Origin: Paeniglutamicibacter sulfureus
GTDB lineage: Bacteria > Actinomycetota > Actinomycetes > Actinomycetales > Micrococcaceae
DNA: 64,000 nt
Reading direction: 5' to 3'
Assembly: GCF_039535115.1 (NCBI RefSeq)
Contig: NZ_BAAAWO010000001.1
Location: 806,001 to 870,000, forward strand
In this document: positions 1 to 7,016 of the stretch, piece after piece
Numbering within the stretch: the stretch's first letter is position 1
Layout: each line of letters starts with the position of its first letter
The notes under the pieces: generated by a model
What the model was told of the DNA's origin: nothing
The model's database searches: none
What the model saw: only the letters and a program-made list of their open reading frames with translations
Program-made: the position numbers and the translations under genes

Positions 1-2
1 CG

Positions 3-89
3 ATCATGGACCGGATCATCCACAACACCATTTGGATCGAGACCGGTAGCTACAACATGAGAGAGAAGACCGGCGCCGTCCAGGCATAG
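3..89 (+). CDS. IstB-like ATP-binding protein, C-terminal fragment cut by the window edge
   Basis: Reading from base 3 gives IMDRIIHNTIWIETGSYNMR and a few more residues, then a stop at 87-89. The DRI-hN...-s-nMR pattern is the usual C-terminus of IstB, the AAA+ helper of IS21-family transposition. Only about 28 residues are visible, so the ATPase motifs cannot be checked. It is the only coding part of the IS seen here. Confidence 0.6.
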   Translation: MMDRIIHNTIWIETGSYNMREKTGAVQA

Positions 90-130
90 CCAGGCCCGTT
101 GGGGACCGGTGGCTCCCGCCCAGGGAGGTA

Positions 131-171
131 CTGGCCCCCAACGGCAATATCACTGGCCCCCAACGGCAATA
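131..171. repeat. Two 19-bp direct repeats at IS21-type end
   Basis: The sequence ctggcccccaacggcaata occurs at 131-149 and again at 153-171, a period of 22 bp. The arrangement matches multiple transposase-binding sites at an IS21-family terminus. Two units at an IS end are not a CRISPR. Confidence 0.6.
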
Positions 172-198
172 ATGGGTGGTCCCCAAACCGTCGAATAC

Positions 199-609
199 TC
201 ACCATGTAGGTCGTTCGTATTCGGGTAGCTCCTCCCCCTCAGTCTCGGAGACGGTGAACAAGCAGTTGACCATCTTGAAGCCTTTGACTTTCTGCTCTTC
301 TCCGCCTTGATCGTTCGTGCCCTTGAAAAAGATTGGACGGAGGATCGCTTTGGCTTTACTGCCCTTTTGGACTTGGCGGCCTAGCTCTTGCCATTTCGCG
401 TAAGTAGCTACAGGCTCTCGAACTCCCTGGCTGCGAAGCAGTAGCTGGTTCAGCATGGAGTAGTTGTAGAAGCGATTGTATGAAGTCATTTCGCCGGGCT
501 CGAGCGTCAGCGCTTCTTCTAGGAGCTTTTGCCATAGCACGTCGTCATCTAGTTCCCTATATTCAGGTGTTGATTGTAGTTCTCCGTAAATAGATCGTGA
601 TTCTTCCAT
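199..609 (-). pseudogene. ArdC-like antirestriction protein, N-terminal domain only (truncated)
   Basis: The 136-residue product matches the N-terminal ssDNA-binding region of ArdC-type proteins (DUF1738): residues 20-110 show the pattern W-LLEEAL..., SYNRFYNYSMLNQLLL, A-Y--W-LGRQV-KGSKA--IL-P. ArdC proteins, carried by plasmids and conjugative elements, protect incoming DNA. Full-length members continue after the ELPEYERPTW linker into a C-terminal part, often with a metallopeptidase fold. Here the frame stops immediately after PTW at the IS21-type end, so the gene was most likely cut by that insertion. Whether the remaining domain is expressed is unknown. Confidence 0.6.
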
Positions 610-696
610 ATGCCCACTAATGTGAACCGGTATAAGAATTCCGTCAATGGTGACTTTGATCGGCCGGTGTGACTGTCAAATCAGTTCTCGCCTACG

Positions 697-708
697 TAAG
701 CTGAACCA
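697..708 (+). promoter_or_regulatory. Candidate leaderless promoter (-10 TAAGCT)
   Basis: TAAGCT at 697-702 fits the actinobacterial -10 pattern TANNNT and sits exactly 6 nt before the ATG at 709. No ribosome-binding sequence is present. This spacing is typical of genes transcribed from their own start codon. The paralogous gene starting at 2648 has the same arrangement. Confidence 0.4.
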
Positions 709-1506
709 ATGAGCACAAACGCACCTAGTAAGTCGCTAATCAACGCTTCACTCCAGGGCACAAACCCTCCGTTGGGTAAAGTCTTTTCAGACCTGCTCAG
801 GAGTTTGGATGCCGTACCTAAGGATCTAGACTTCGCGCCCGCGACCAAAAACTACAGCAAACTAGTGGCCGCCGCATACCCTGACTTGAATGGCACGATG
901 GCTGATCTGGCCAAGAAAGTCATAGAAACGTCGATGACGCCGGAGCTCAAAGCCCGTCTTGACGCACAGCTAAAACCAATGCCCATTACGAACAAGAAGC
1001 TGATCGAAGCCACTACAGGCATCAGCAGCAAACTATTGAGCATAATGAAGTCGACGGGCGCGATTCCGGAATCTACCTTTCAGACGAGTAGGGAAGCAGC
1101 TCGACTAGCTGCGAACGTCAGCCAGGTATTCGGTAACGCCATCAACAAGGCCACCGTCCAACGTTTGATAGACCAAATCAACGAACTCGAGACCGCCGAG
1201 CTTGATGAAGAAGAGCAAGAAGCATCAACACAGATACTGGAAACATACCCAGAGATCGCAGAAGCTGTTGTCGCGACGCCCGTGTACCAGTCGGCTACCC
1301 CAACCTATCGGAAACTCCTCCTGGGTATGGCAGCTGTATTCGTATGGCTGGGCGCAGCTTTTGGCACACTGATGCTAGAAACGAATTACCCAATGGTCGG
1401 AGCCATTATGGAAGATATCGGCGCGCAGCCCATAGATGTAGCGACTCTTGCCGGTGGCGGAGTCATGGCGCTTGGCTTCATGTCAGAGAAGGCTCGGCGT
1501 GAATAA
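709..1506 (+). CDS. Membrane-anchored hypothetical protein, paralogue of the protein encoded at 2648-3574
   Basis: The function is not recognised. The 265-residue product is mostly helical and polar up to about residue 195, then has a hydrophobic segment at roughly 203-223 (LLLGMAAVFVWLGAAFGTLML) and a short C-terminal tail with a weakly hydrophobic stretch near 245-255. Residues 170 to the end align by eye with the C-terminal part of the 2648-3574 product: an acidic D/E-rich helix (DEEEQEASTQILETYPEIA against ADEQAAAAQILEERPEVA), the membrane segment, then a conserved P-----L-D-G--P-D-A pattern. The two genes flank a convergent/divergent partner at 1554-2537. The start follows a leaderless -10. 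A membrane effector in a conflict system is possible but is only inference. Confidence 0.6.
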   Translation: MSTNAPSKSLINASLQGTNPPLGKVFSDLLRSLDAVPKDLDFAPATKNYSKLVAAAYPDLNGTMADLAKKVIETSMTPELKARLDAQLKPMPITNKKLIEATTGISSKLLSIMKSTGAIPESTFQTSREAARLAANVSQVFGNAINKATVQRLIDQINELETAELDEEEQEASTQILETYPEIAEAVVATPVYQSATPTYRKLLLGMAAVFVWLGAAFGTLMLETNYPMVGAIMEDIGAQPIDVATLAGGGVMALGFMSEKARRE

Positions 1507-1553
1507 GAAGATGGCTTGAATATCCCCGATAAGTGCACCACTTCAGATGAGGG

Positions 1554-2537
1554 CTAACCTCCAAAACCGGCCATTGCAGTCTCCCCCATACTCACGAGGG
1601 CATCGACCATCCCCTGAGCTGTTCCGAGAGCGGCGATCTCAGTGACCTTAGCAATGAGTTCCTTCACGCGGCCCTGCTTTGGAGCCGGCCCGGTCGTCTC
1701 AAGCTCCAGCTGAGAAATAGCTTCCAACGCCCGCGCCTGGTCTTGAGCCGACAGGTCGAGCAATGGCACGAGCCCCTTGGCACTGCCAATGAACTTTGTG
1801 GCCTCTTTCAATTGCTCAACAGTGACGTTGGTAGATTGCGAGACATTACTACCACCAACATTAAGGTTGTTGCCATGAGAATCAGCCAGGCTGATGTGTG
1901 TGGTTACGTTTCCTTGCGGTGAAGCTGGAGTGTCTGCCAATGATCCGTACCTATCTATGACGTCGCTGCCGTCGTTGGTGATCTGAGGATTTGAGTAGGA
2001 GCCCGTCTGCATTCGTTGCCCCGTTATGTAGCTGCCATCTACTAGCCACTGTGCTGCCCGGCGAATTTCCTTGTCAGTGAATTCCTTGCCTAGATACACA
2101 CCAAGCGCGTTCGCCCGAAAATCGTCGTAAGTGATTCGCGATTCCTCGTTGTGGTCGCAGTTGTAGAGCCACCGAAGGTAGTTCTCCCGAGCGACCTTGA
2201 CCCTGGCGGCGACATCTTCGCGAGCGCTCTTGAAGGCTCGTGCGACTTCGACACCATCCGACTGAATAAGCACCCCGTCAATTCCTGCCGCTGATTCGTC
2301 GCACATGATCCAGCCGATCTTGTCCATCCATCGGAGGTCGCTCTGCATAACATGCCAGTCCTGGCGGTAATCCTCGTGGTCTTGTTCGAATGGCTTGGTT
2401 GATACTTCGCTTCCAGCGCGAACTGCATTGTCATTGATCGACGTGATCAAGCCGAGGCGACGCGCGCCGATCTGAGTTCCAGCAAGTTCAATGAGCTCTG
2501 ACGTCATGCTTTGAATCCCCACGTTCTGTATCCACAT
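1554..2537 (-). CDS. Winged-helix-like protein with Asn/Gly/Ser-rich bridge segment and helical C-terminus
   Basis: No named family was recognised. Residues about 115-200 look like a winged helix (LRWLYNCD..., an EIRRAAQWLVDGSYITG recognition region, then T-DG-D-IDRYGS). Residues about 208-240 form a low-complexity polar bridge (ISLADSHGNNLNVGGSNVSQ). Similar Asn/Gly bridges link recognition domains to helical effector-associated domains in several bacterial conflict proteins. The last 80 residues are helical and Ala-rich. The gene is convergent with 709-1506 (48 bp apart) and divergent from the paralogue at 2648. M1 at 2537 is used; M11 (2507) is possible. A sensor or regulator for the two membrane paralogues is a reasonable guess only. 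Confidence 0.5.
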   Translation of the reverse strand: MWIQNVGIQSMTSELIELAGTQIGARRLGLITSINDNAVRAGSEVSTKPFEQDHEDYRQDWHVMQSDLRWMDKIGWIMCDESAAGIDGVLIQSDGVEVARAFKSAREDVAARVKVARENYLRWLYNCDHNEESRITYDDFRANALGVYLGKEFTDKEIRRAAQWLVDGSYITGQRMQTGSYSNPQITNDGSDVIDRYGSLADTPASPQGNVTTHISLADSHGNNLNVGGSNVSQSTNVTVEQLKEATKFIGSAKGLVPLLDLSAQDQARALEAISQLELETTGPAPKQGRVKELIAKVTEIAALGTAQGMVDALVSMGETAMAGFGG

Positions 2538-2635
2538 ACGCTTCTCGTACGATACGGCTCATCCTAGCTTGGGGTTGCGACGAAATGCCTCCAGATCCTG
2601 CGGGGGATCTTCGCCAACCCGTAGGCACGATCACC

Positions 2636-2647
2636 TACTCTGGATGT
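2636..2647 (+). promoter_or_regulatory. Candidate leaderless promoter (-10 TACTCT)
   Basis: TACTCT at 2636-2641 fits TANNNT and is 6 nt before the ATG at 2648, the same geometry as upstream of the paralogue at 709. No convincing ribosome-binding site precedes 2648. The match decided the start of the downstream gene. Confidence 0.4.
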
Positions 2648-3574
2648 ATGACTGGGGAATTCAAGGCATTGGGAAATGAGCGACGTGTAATCCAGGAGGT
2701 ATTCGGGAAGGACGCCCGCAAGCAAGTCTGGGGAAATAATGTGACCACCCTAGCGAGCATCTTCAATAGCAACGATGCATTGGGGACACGTAGCAGACTT
2801 TCCCCGCTTTGGAACCAGGCGATAAAGAACGCTCATGGCGGCGGATTGGCGCGAGAAATGGTGCGAATTGCTGCCCTGGACTCTGGCTTGATGGCTTGGC
2901 ACAAGGAAGTTAGCCGGCCAATGAACTCGCTGACGATCCCGATTACCTCACACCTGACCGGCGCCACCCAGATCGTAAACAATAGCCTGCGCGAACTGAT
3001 GAAGTCGCAGCAGATTTTCGGGGACGTTAGCCGCTATCCGTTTGGCAAGGTGAACGCGTTTCAAGCAATGGGCGACACATCGATGCTCAAGTTGGCTAGG
3101 AGCTCGACATTTAGAGGGCTGGTCACTCAGGTCTCGCCGACCATACAGGTAGAGAAGCCGATAAAGCAGTACTTGGAACGGCATCCGTTCGACGAAATAG
3201 TGGCTGAGGCCAAAGAGCTGGGCGTGACTGAACTAAGTGCTGACGAGCAAGCAGCGGCCGCACAGATTCTTGAAGAACGTCCCGAAGTAGCTCAACTAGT
3301 AAAGCGGAGTAAAGGCTACGCAGCGCTAACCCCTGGGCAGCGCGTATTTGTCCTCACAGTTATATCGTCAGCAGTCTGGCTCGTCGTCGCATTTGGAGTT
3401 CTTTACGTCCAAACAGGATTCCCTTGGACTCAGGCCCTATTGGATGACCTTGGAATCACGCCGAAGGATGCCGCCGCAGGTTCACGAAACGCCGTACTTG
3501 GCACTGGCGCATTGAATGAGCTGGCTCAACGACACCAAACAAAACCTGTTGCCGATGATGCACCAGACAATTAG
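2648..3574 (+). CDS. Membrane-anchored hypothetical protein, paralogue of the protein encoded at 709-1506
   Basis: The function is not recognised. The 308-residue product starts at ATG 2648 (MTGEFKALG); the frame is open from 2585, but 2648 has the leaderless promoter. A helical N-terminal region of about 210 residues is followed by an acidic helix (SADEQAAAAQILEERPEVA), one clear membrane segment (FVLTVISSAVWLVVAFGVLYV) and a short tail containing W-QALLDDLGITPKDA. These elements occur in the same order in the 709-1506 product, so the genes are divergent duplicates. The N-terminal regions differ more than the membrane module, suggesting shared anchoring with different targets. The following 840 bp hold no clear gene. 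Confidence 0.55.
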   Translation: MTGEFKALGNERRVIQEVFGKDARKQVWGNNVTTLASIFNSNDALGTRSRLSPLWNQAIKNAHGGGLAREMVRIAALDSGLMAWHKEVSRPMNSLTIPITSHLTGATQIVNNSLRELMKSQQIFGDVSRYPFGKVNAFQAMGDTSMLKLARSSTFRGLVTQVSPTIQVEKPIKQYLERHPFDEIVAEAKELGVTELSADEQAAAAQILEERPEVAQLVKRSKGYAALTPGQRVFVLTVISSAVWLVVAFGVLYVQTGFPWTQALLDDLGITPKDAAAGSRNAVLGTGALNELAQRHQTKPVADDAPDN

Positions 3575-4413
3575 CTCCTCTCTCCCCTGCTAGGGAGCCC
3601 TGCGGCTGATGCACTCTTTAGTAACTCGCTTCAAACGTGGGCCCCATGCTTGCACGGCTCGATTGGTTACGGTGTCCGGCATTAGTATCGCCACTCGTCA
3701 CGTTGTGTACACGTTCACTATCCAGGATTCAGCAGGTCGCCGTTGTCAGGATGGACAGAGCGGCAATTCTAAGAATCCTTGATAGCACCAAACAGTTTTT
3801 TGGCTCGATAGCAGCTGAGGGGCTACACGTCGTCAGGTTGGCTCATTGGGGAAATACAAACGAAAAACCATTGAGCGCCATCGTACGTTCGGCGTCTTAC
3901 ACGAGGATTGGCATTGCGTCCATAACCCCTGAGCTACTATCAAGCCTTTATAGGCTGCGAACTAAAGGAGTCCCTCTACGACGGTAAGGACGAACACGGC
4001 AAGACTCTGCTTGGCGATGGGTTGCAAACCAGAGCCAAGCAAGTAAGCGCCGAGAGACCAACGTGCAGGGTGAAGTTCCCTGCCTTTTATGCACTAACTG
4101 GACTATGTAGGAGGGCAGCCAAAAGAGTAATCTGCGGCAGCGTGCGGCTTTCGAGCCAATCATCTTAAGGGCCATGCTTACATAGACCAGTTGATCGCAG
4201 CACCTCAACCTGGTGCGGTCAACTGGGTAGATGAGTTTTCTTTCCCGTTTACTCGTCTGCTCTGACAAAGCAGTGCTGCACGAAGGTGTTTACACCTTTT
4301 CACCATCGTGCAGCGCCTTGTCCTCTCGGTAACTTGTCGGTCTTTGTGATTGAACCATTTAAGTTGCCGGTGGGACTAGGCATCCATTTATCAATTAACA
4401 CCAAGGAGGTGAC
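3575..4413. other. Long intergenic region of the island with no supportable gene
   Basis: Short open frames exist (for example 3637-3987 on + and 3926-4168 on +, the latter without a usable start), but none has a recognisable product, ribosome-binding site or clear codon bias. The only structure seen is a pair of overlapping hairpins at 4275-4314. The stretch may contain decayed genes. Confidence 0.5.
4275..4314. promoter_or_regulatory. Overlapping, mutually exclusive hairpins upstream of the PD-(D/E)XK gene
   Basis: GCTGCACGAAGGTG (4275-4288) pairs with 4301-4314 over 14 positions with one mismatch. Inside it, AAGGTGT and ACACCTT (4283-4289 and 4292-4298) form a second, smaller hairpin that cannot coexist with the full outer stem. 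The element lies 100 bp before the gene at 4414. It could be a terminator/antiterminator, a protein-binding palindrome or a recombination site; nothing seen decides between these. Confidence 0.4.
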
Positions 4414-4950
4414 GTGAGTGTTAGCAGCGAAAAAGGCAAGAAGCTAGAGAACGAAGTAGCCAAGCTACTAAAGAAGAAATTGGGCGCTCGTGTCGCCCGT
4501 GACAAACGCAGTGGTGCCGGTAGCCACCAGAAGAACGACATTACGGACTACTTCCAAGACACACCCTTTGATATCGAGTGCAAGAATCACAAAGTCATCA
4601 AGATCAAAGAATGGTGGCGTCAGGTTGTCGGTGGAGCAAGCTTTAACCGCATTCCAACCGTCGTCTTCCGCGCGGATGATGAAATACTCGCAACTGTCCG
4701 CTTCAGCGACCTAGTCGACCTTATTGCGGAGACTCAACAACACCGCATCGAGATCAAGAAGCTACGTGCCCCTATTGTCAAAATCGGTAGCGGCGAAGTA
4801 TTAGATCCCGACAAAATAACCCCGAGCGAAAGCCGTTCATCTTGGCGCGAGTGTCGAGGTGGCAACATCATCAGCCCAGGCGAAAAGAAGCGCCTGGTGA
4901 AAAACTGCCAATACTGCTCGAACAAGAAGGTCAAGAAAGAGAAGAAGTAG
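4414..4950 (+). CDS. Holliday-junction-resolvase-like PD-(D/E)XK nuclease with Cys tail
   Basis: The 178-residue product starts at GTG 4414 behind a strong AAGGAGGT (4403-4410). Residues 8-60 carry the nuclease core: E12/E14 in KGKKLENEVAKLL, then D42, and E55-x-K57 in IECKN. This is the pattern of archaeal/phage Hjc-type resolvases and related endonucleases. The C-terminus is unusual: C147, C165 and C168 in a Lys-rich tail (NCQYCSNKK), which may bind metal or DNA. The gene leads a likely operon with DUF3846 (5031) and a small protein (5378). Such sets are common on plasmids and integrative elements; the biochemical role here is inferred. Confidence 0.6.
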   Translation: MSVSSEKGKKLENEVAKLLKKKLGARVARDKRSGAGSHQKNDITDYFQDTPFDIECKNHKVIKIKEWWRQVVGGASFNRIPTVVFRADDEILATVRFSDLVDLIAETQQHRIEIKKLRAPIVKIGSGEVLDPDKITPSESRSSWRECRGGNIISPGEKKRLVKNCQYCSNKKVKKEKK

Positions 4951-5030
4951 TCACCCGATCGCGGGACTACATCTGGAGCTACAAATCGAAGCTTCAGATT
5001 CAGACCCCACGATCGAAACGAGTGATCATC

Positions 5031-5381
5031 ATGGTCAAGGGAATCTTCTTCCCGGCGGGCGAGCAATACGACATTGAAGTCCGCAAGTACGAAAAGCTCA
5101 TCGACTACCAAGGCGACGTTGACGGCCTCATTGAAGCCTCCGATATTGCCCGACCCGATGCAACGATCTTCTCAAACGAGGAAGGACTGCTGCGCAGGCT
5201 GGACATCAACCGCCGAGCATCGTTGGTTCTGTGGCTCCACAACAGCCGCAACCGTGGCCACACTGCGCTTCGTGGCGATGTTGTGATCATCGGTCGCCCC
5301 GATGCAGATGGAGCCACCCAGGACGTGCCTGACGAGCTCATAGAGCTGCTGTTCAACACGGGACCTACAAGTACCAGGTGA
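5031..5381 (+). CDS. DUF3846 domain-containing protein
   Basis: The 116-residue product MVKGIFFPAG... has the layout of DUF3846: an N-terminal strand region (FPAGEQYDIEVRKY), a central G-VDGLIEASD, a F-NEEGLLRRLDINRRAS segment and a final G-VVIIGRPDADG strand. Members are small proteins of mobile elements with no assigned reaction. The frame is open further upstream (4842), but that part overlaps the nuclease gene in another frame and is not conserved, so ATG 5031 is chosen. It ends in GTGA, overlapping the next small gene. Confidence 0.6.
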   Translation: MVKGIFFPAGEQYDIEVRKYEKLIDYQGDVDGLIEASDIARPDATIFSNEEGLLRRLDINRRASLVLWLHNSRNRGHTALRGDVVIIGRPDADGATQDVPDELIELLFNTGPTSTR

Positions 5382-5515
5382 CAACGATTGAAAGCCCCGA
5401 TACATGGTGCGGCAATCAGGTGACCTTTGACAATTGGGTTGACGCTTACAACAGCGCGCTGGTGAAGGCGAGCAGGTGGGCGTTAGTCGACAACGTTCGA
5501 GTCGTCCCAGTTTGA
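5378..5515 (+). CDS. Small hypothetical mobile-element protein (45 aa)
   Basis: The gene starts at GTG 5378 with a 4-bp GTGA overlap with the DUF3846 stop, a usual sign of translational coupling. The product contains TWCGNQVTFDNWVDAYNSA and ends in VRVVPV. Its W-GN--F------A---A--L--RW--V---RVVP pattern resembles small proteins often found near DUF3846 on actinobacterial elements. No function is known. Alternatively, the segment is the frameshifted 3' end of the DUF3846 gene, since the frame is open upstream (YKYQVTT). The IS3-family insertion begins 21 bp after the stop. Confidence 0.5.
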   Translation: MTTIESPDTWCGNQVTFDNWVDAYNSALVKASRWALVDNVRVVPV

Positions 5516-5520
5516 TCGTG

Positions 5521-5528
5521 GAAACCCC
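5521..5528 (+). terminator. Left arm of a terminator split by the IS insertion
   Basis: GAAACCCC at 5521-5528 is the reverse complement of GGGGTTTC at 6988-6995. Removing the IS with one copy of its target duplication restores an 8-bp stem with a 12-nt loop, followed by a TTC-rich tail, right after the stop codon at 5515. The IS therefore sits inside the loop of a former intrinsic terminator. Confidence 0.55.
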
Positions 5529-5596
5529 ACCTAAATTGAACTGCTCCCCGAAAGTTGGACTGAATAATTCAGATCCTTACTTTCGGGGAGTTTTTC

Positions 5597-6088
5597 ATGC
5601 GTCAAAATAGTTCATTGACCGCCGAGCAGCGGCTGGCTGCCGTCGATCTTTTCGAGCAGGGAATCGGGCATAAGGCGGTATCCTCAAGACTGAACGCCGG
5701 TGAACACGCCGTTCGTGGGCTCGAGAAACGGTTCAGGATTTGGGGTAGGGCAGCGTTGGAAAGCAAACCGACCAATCAGGTGTATTCCTTCGAGTTCAAG
5801 CTCGCGGTCGTCCGCCAGTTCCTCGACGGCGAGGCGACGCTGATGGAGCTTGCCCAACGACACCGGCTCAGCTCCCCGAACCTTCTCAGGACCTGGGTCA
5901 GGACCTACCGGGAACAGGGCGAGGACGGGCTGCGTCCCAAGGCCAAGGGCCGTCCCAAGACCGCTTCCGGCGCCGAAGCGGGTGGACCCACCGAACTCGA
6001 GAAGCTGCGCCGCGAGAACCAGCGGCTGCAGGCGGAGAATGCATACCTAAAAAAAGTTCGGGCCTTGAGGAACCAACCACCGCGCTGA
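5597..6088 (+). CDS. IS3-family transposase OrfA (helix-turn-helix protein)
   Basis: The 163-residue product has two helix-turn-helix units (about 8-50, AEQRLAAVDLFEQGIGHKAVSSRL; and 65-110, FKLAVVRQFLDGEATLMELAQRHRL region) and a leucine-zipper-like coiled coil at 134-155 (LEKLRRENQRLQAEN). OrfA binds the IS ends and regulates transposition. Start is ATG 5597 after GGGGAG (5585-5590). The A7 run at 6049-6055, read CTA AAA AAA G, allows -1 slippage into the OrfB frame before OrfA stops at 6086-6088. Confidence 0.9.
   Translation: MRQNSSLTAEQRLAAVDLFEQGIGHKAVSSRLNAGEHAVRGLEKRFRIWGRAALESKPTNQVYSFEFKLAVVRQFLDGEATLMELAQRHRLSSPNLLRTWVRTYREQGEDGLRPKAKGRPKTASGAEAGGPTELEKLRRENQRLQAENAYLKKVRALRNQPPR
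6049..6055 (+). promoter_or_regulatory. Programmed -1 frameshift site (A7) joining OrfA and OrfB
   Basis: Seven consecutive A residues lie in the OrfA frame as A AAA AAA. A -1 shift here leads into the open OrfB frame (K-S-S-G-L-E-E-P-T-T-A-L), giving a fused OrfAB transposase. IS3-family elements are known to make their active transposase this way. Confidence 0.75.
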
Positions 6089-6099
6089 AAATCAGCGCG

Positions 6100-6939
6100 G
6101 TGATCGCCCTCAAGGCCTCCCACCCCTTGCCCCTGCTCCTGGCCGCTGCCGGGCTTCCCCGCTCCACGTTCTTCCACCGCCAGGCCGCGCTCAAGGCACC
6201 GGACCGGCACGCGGAGCTCCGCGCACGGATCCACGAGATCTTCACCAAGGCCATGGGCCGGTACGGGCACCGCCGCATCCACGCCGAATTGCTCGGCGGC
6301 GGGTGGCAGGTGGCGAAGAAGACCGTGCTGAAGCTGATGCGCGCCGAGGGCCTGGTCTGCAAGGTCCGCAGCAAGCGAAGGTATGCCTCCTACAAGGGCA
6401 CTGTCGGCAAGGTCGCCGAAAACCTGCTGAAGCGCCAGTTCGACACCGAGGCACCGAACCTGAAGTGGGTGACCGACGTGACCGAATTCAAGATTGCCGA
6501 CAGGAAGGTCTATCTTTCGCCGGTGCTGGACCTGTTCGACCGCTCGATCGTTTCCTACTCGGTGTCGCAGTCCCCGACCGTGGCCTTCGCCAACCAATCG
6601 CTTAGCGAGGCCATCGGGACCCTGGCCGCGGGCGAGGCGCCGATGGTGCACTCGGACCAGGGATTCCAGTACCAGCACGCCAGCTGGCAGAGGCTGCTGG
6701 CCGACGCCGGCATGACCCAATCCATGTCGCGCAAGGGCAACTGCCTGGACAACGCCGTGATGGAAAACTTCTTCGGGCACCTGAAGGAAGAGATGTTCCA
6801 CCACCACGAACACACCAGCGTCGAGGCGTTCACCGCCGAGCTCGACGACTACATCCACTGGTACAACTATGACCGCATCTCGTTAACGCTCGAGTGCCTG
6901 AGCCCGATGAAATACCGGGCCCAGGCACTGGCTGCGTAG
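6100..6939 (+). CDS. IS3-family transposase OrfB (DDE integrase domain)
   Basis: The 279-residue product carries an HTH_21 segment (RIHEIFTKAMGRYGHRRIHAEL, about 35-60) and an rve integrase core with W-TDVTEF (first Asp), VHSDQGFQYQ (second Asp) and D-A-MENFFGHLKEEMFH (Glu). Thus the DDE triad is intact. It is read mainly as the OrfAB fusion through the A7 site; a GTG at 6100 may allow independent synthesis. It ends 15 bp before the right inverted repeat. Confidence 0.9.
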   Translation: MIALKASHPLPLLLAAAGLPRSTFFHRQAALKAPDRHAELRARIHEIFTKAMGRYGHRRIHAELLGGGWQVAKKTVLKLMRAEGLVCKVRSKRRYASYKGTVGKVAENLLKRQFDTEAPNLKWVTDVTEFKIADRKVYLSPVLDLFDRSIVSYSVSQSPTVAFANQSLSEAIGTLAAGEAPMVHSDQGFQYQHASWQRLLADAGMTQSMSRKGNCLDNAVMENFFGHLKEEMFHHHEHTSVEAFTAELDDYIHWYNYDRISLTLECLSPMKYRAQALAA

Positions 6940-6987
6940 ACTTTTACTTACCGAGTCCAACTTTCGGGGACCAGTTCATAAATCGTA

Positions 6988-6995
6988 GGGGTTTC
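6988..6995 (+). terminator. Right arm of the terminator split by the IS
   Basis: GGGGTTTC pairs with 5521-5528 across the insertion. The downstream sequence TTCATGCCC is moderately T-rich. With the IS present the arms are 1.46 kb apart, so termination after the small gene at 5378-5515 should be lost or altered. Confidence 0.5.
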
Positions 6996-7016
6996 TTCAT
7001 GCCCGGAAATTGAAAA

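Larger units (their letters stand above)
1..190 (+). mobile_element. Right end of an IS21-family insertion sequence (partial)
   Basis: The segment holds the last codons of an IstB-type helper ATPase followed by a non-coding end. That end has two near-adjacent 19-bp copies of ctggcccccaacggcaata at 131-149 and 153-171. IS21-family ends are known to carry several short repeats where the transposase binds, which fits. The exact terminus is not certain; it should lie near 180-198, where the truncated ardC-like gene begins. The left part of the element is outside the window. Confidence 0.6.
5532..6983 (+). mobile_element. Complete IS3-family (IS150-like) insertion sequence with 5-bp target duplication
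   Basis: Terminal inverted repeats of 24 bp lie at 5537-5560 (begins TGAACTGCTCCCCG) and 6955-6978, matching at 23 of 24 positions. The element is 1442 bp. TAAAT at 5532-5536 and 6979-6983 flanks it as a direct repeat. It encodes OrfA (5597-6088) and OrfB, joined by a -1 slippage run of seven A residues at 6049-6055. Intact ends, frames and slippery site suggest a recent and potentially active copy. Confidence 0.9.

Noticed and set aside
131..171. Possible CRISPR repeats
   Set aside because: Only two 19-bp units separated by 3 bp, at an IS21-type end and without spacers or cas genes.
3637..3987. Possible 116-codon gene
   Set aside because: No ribosome-binding site, family match or codon bias; kept as part of a gene-free gap.
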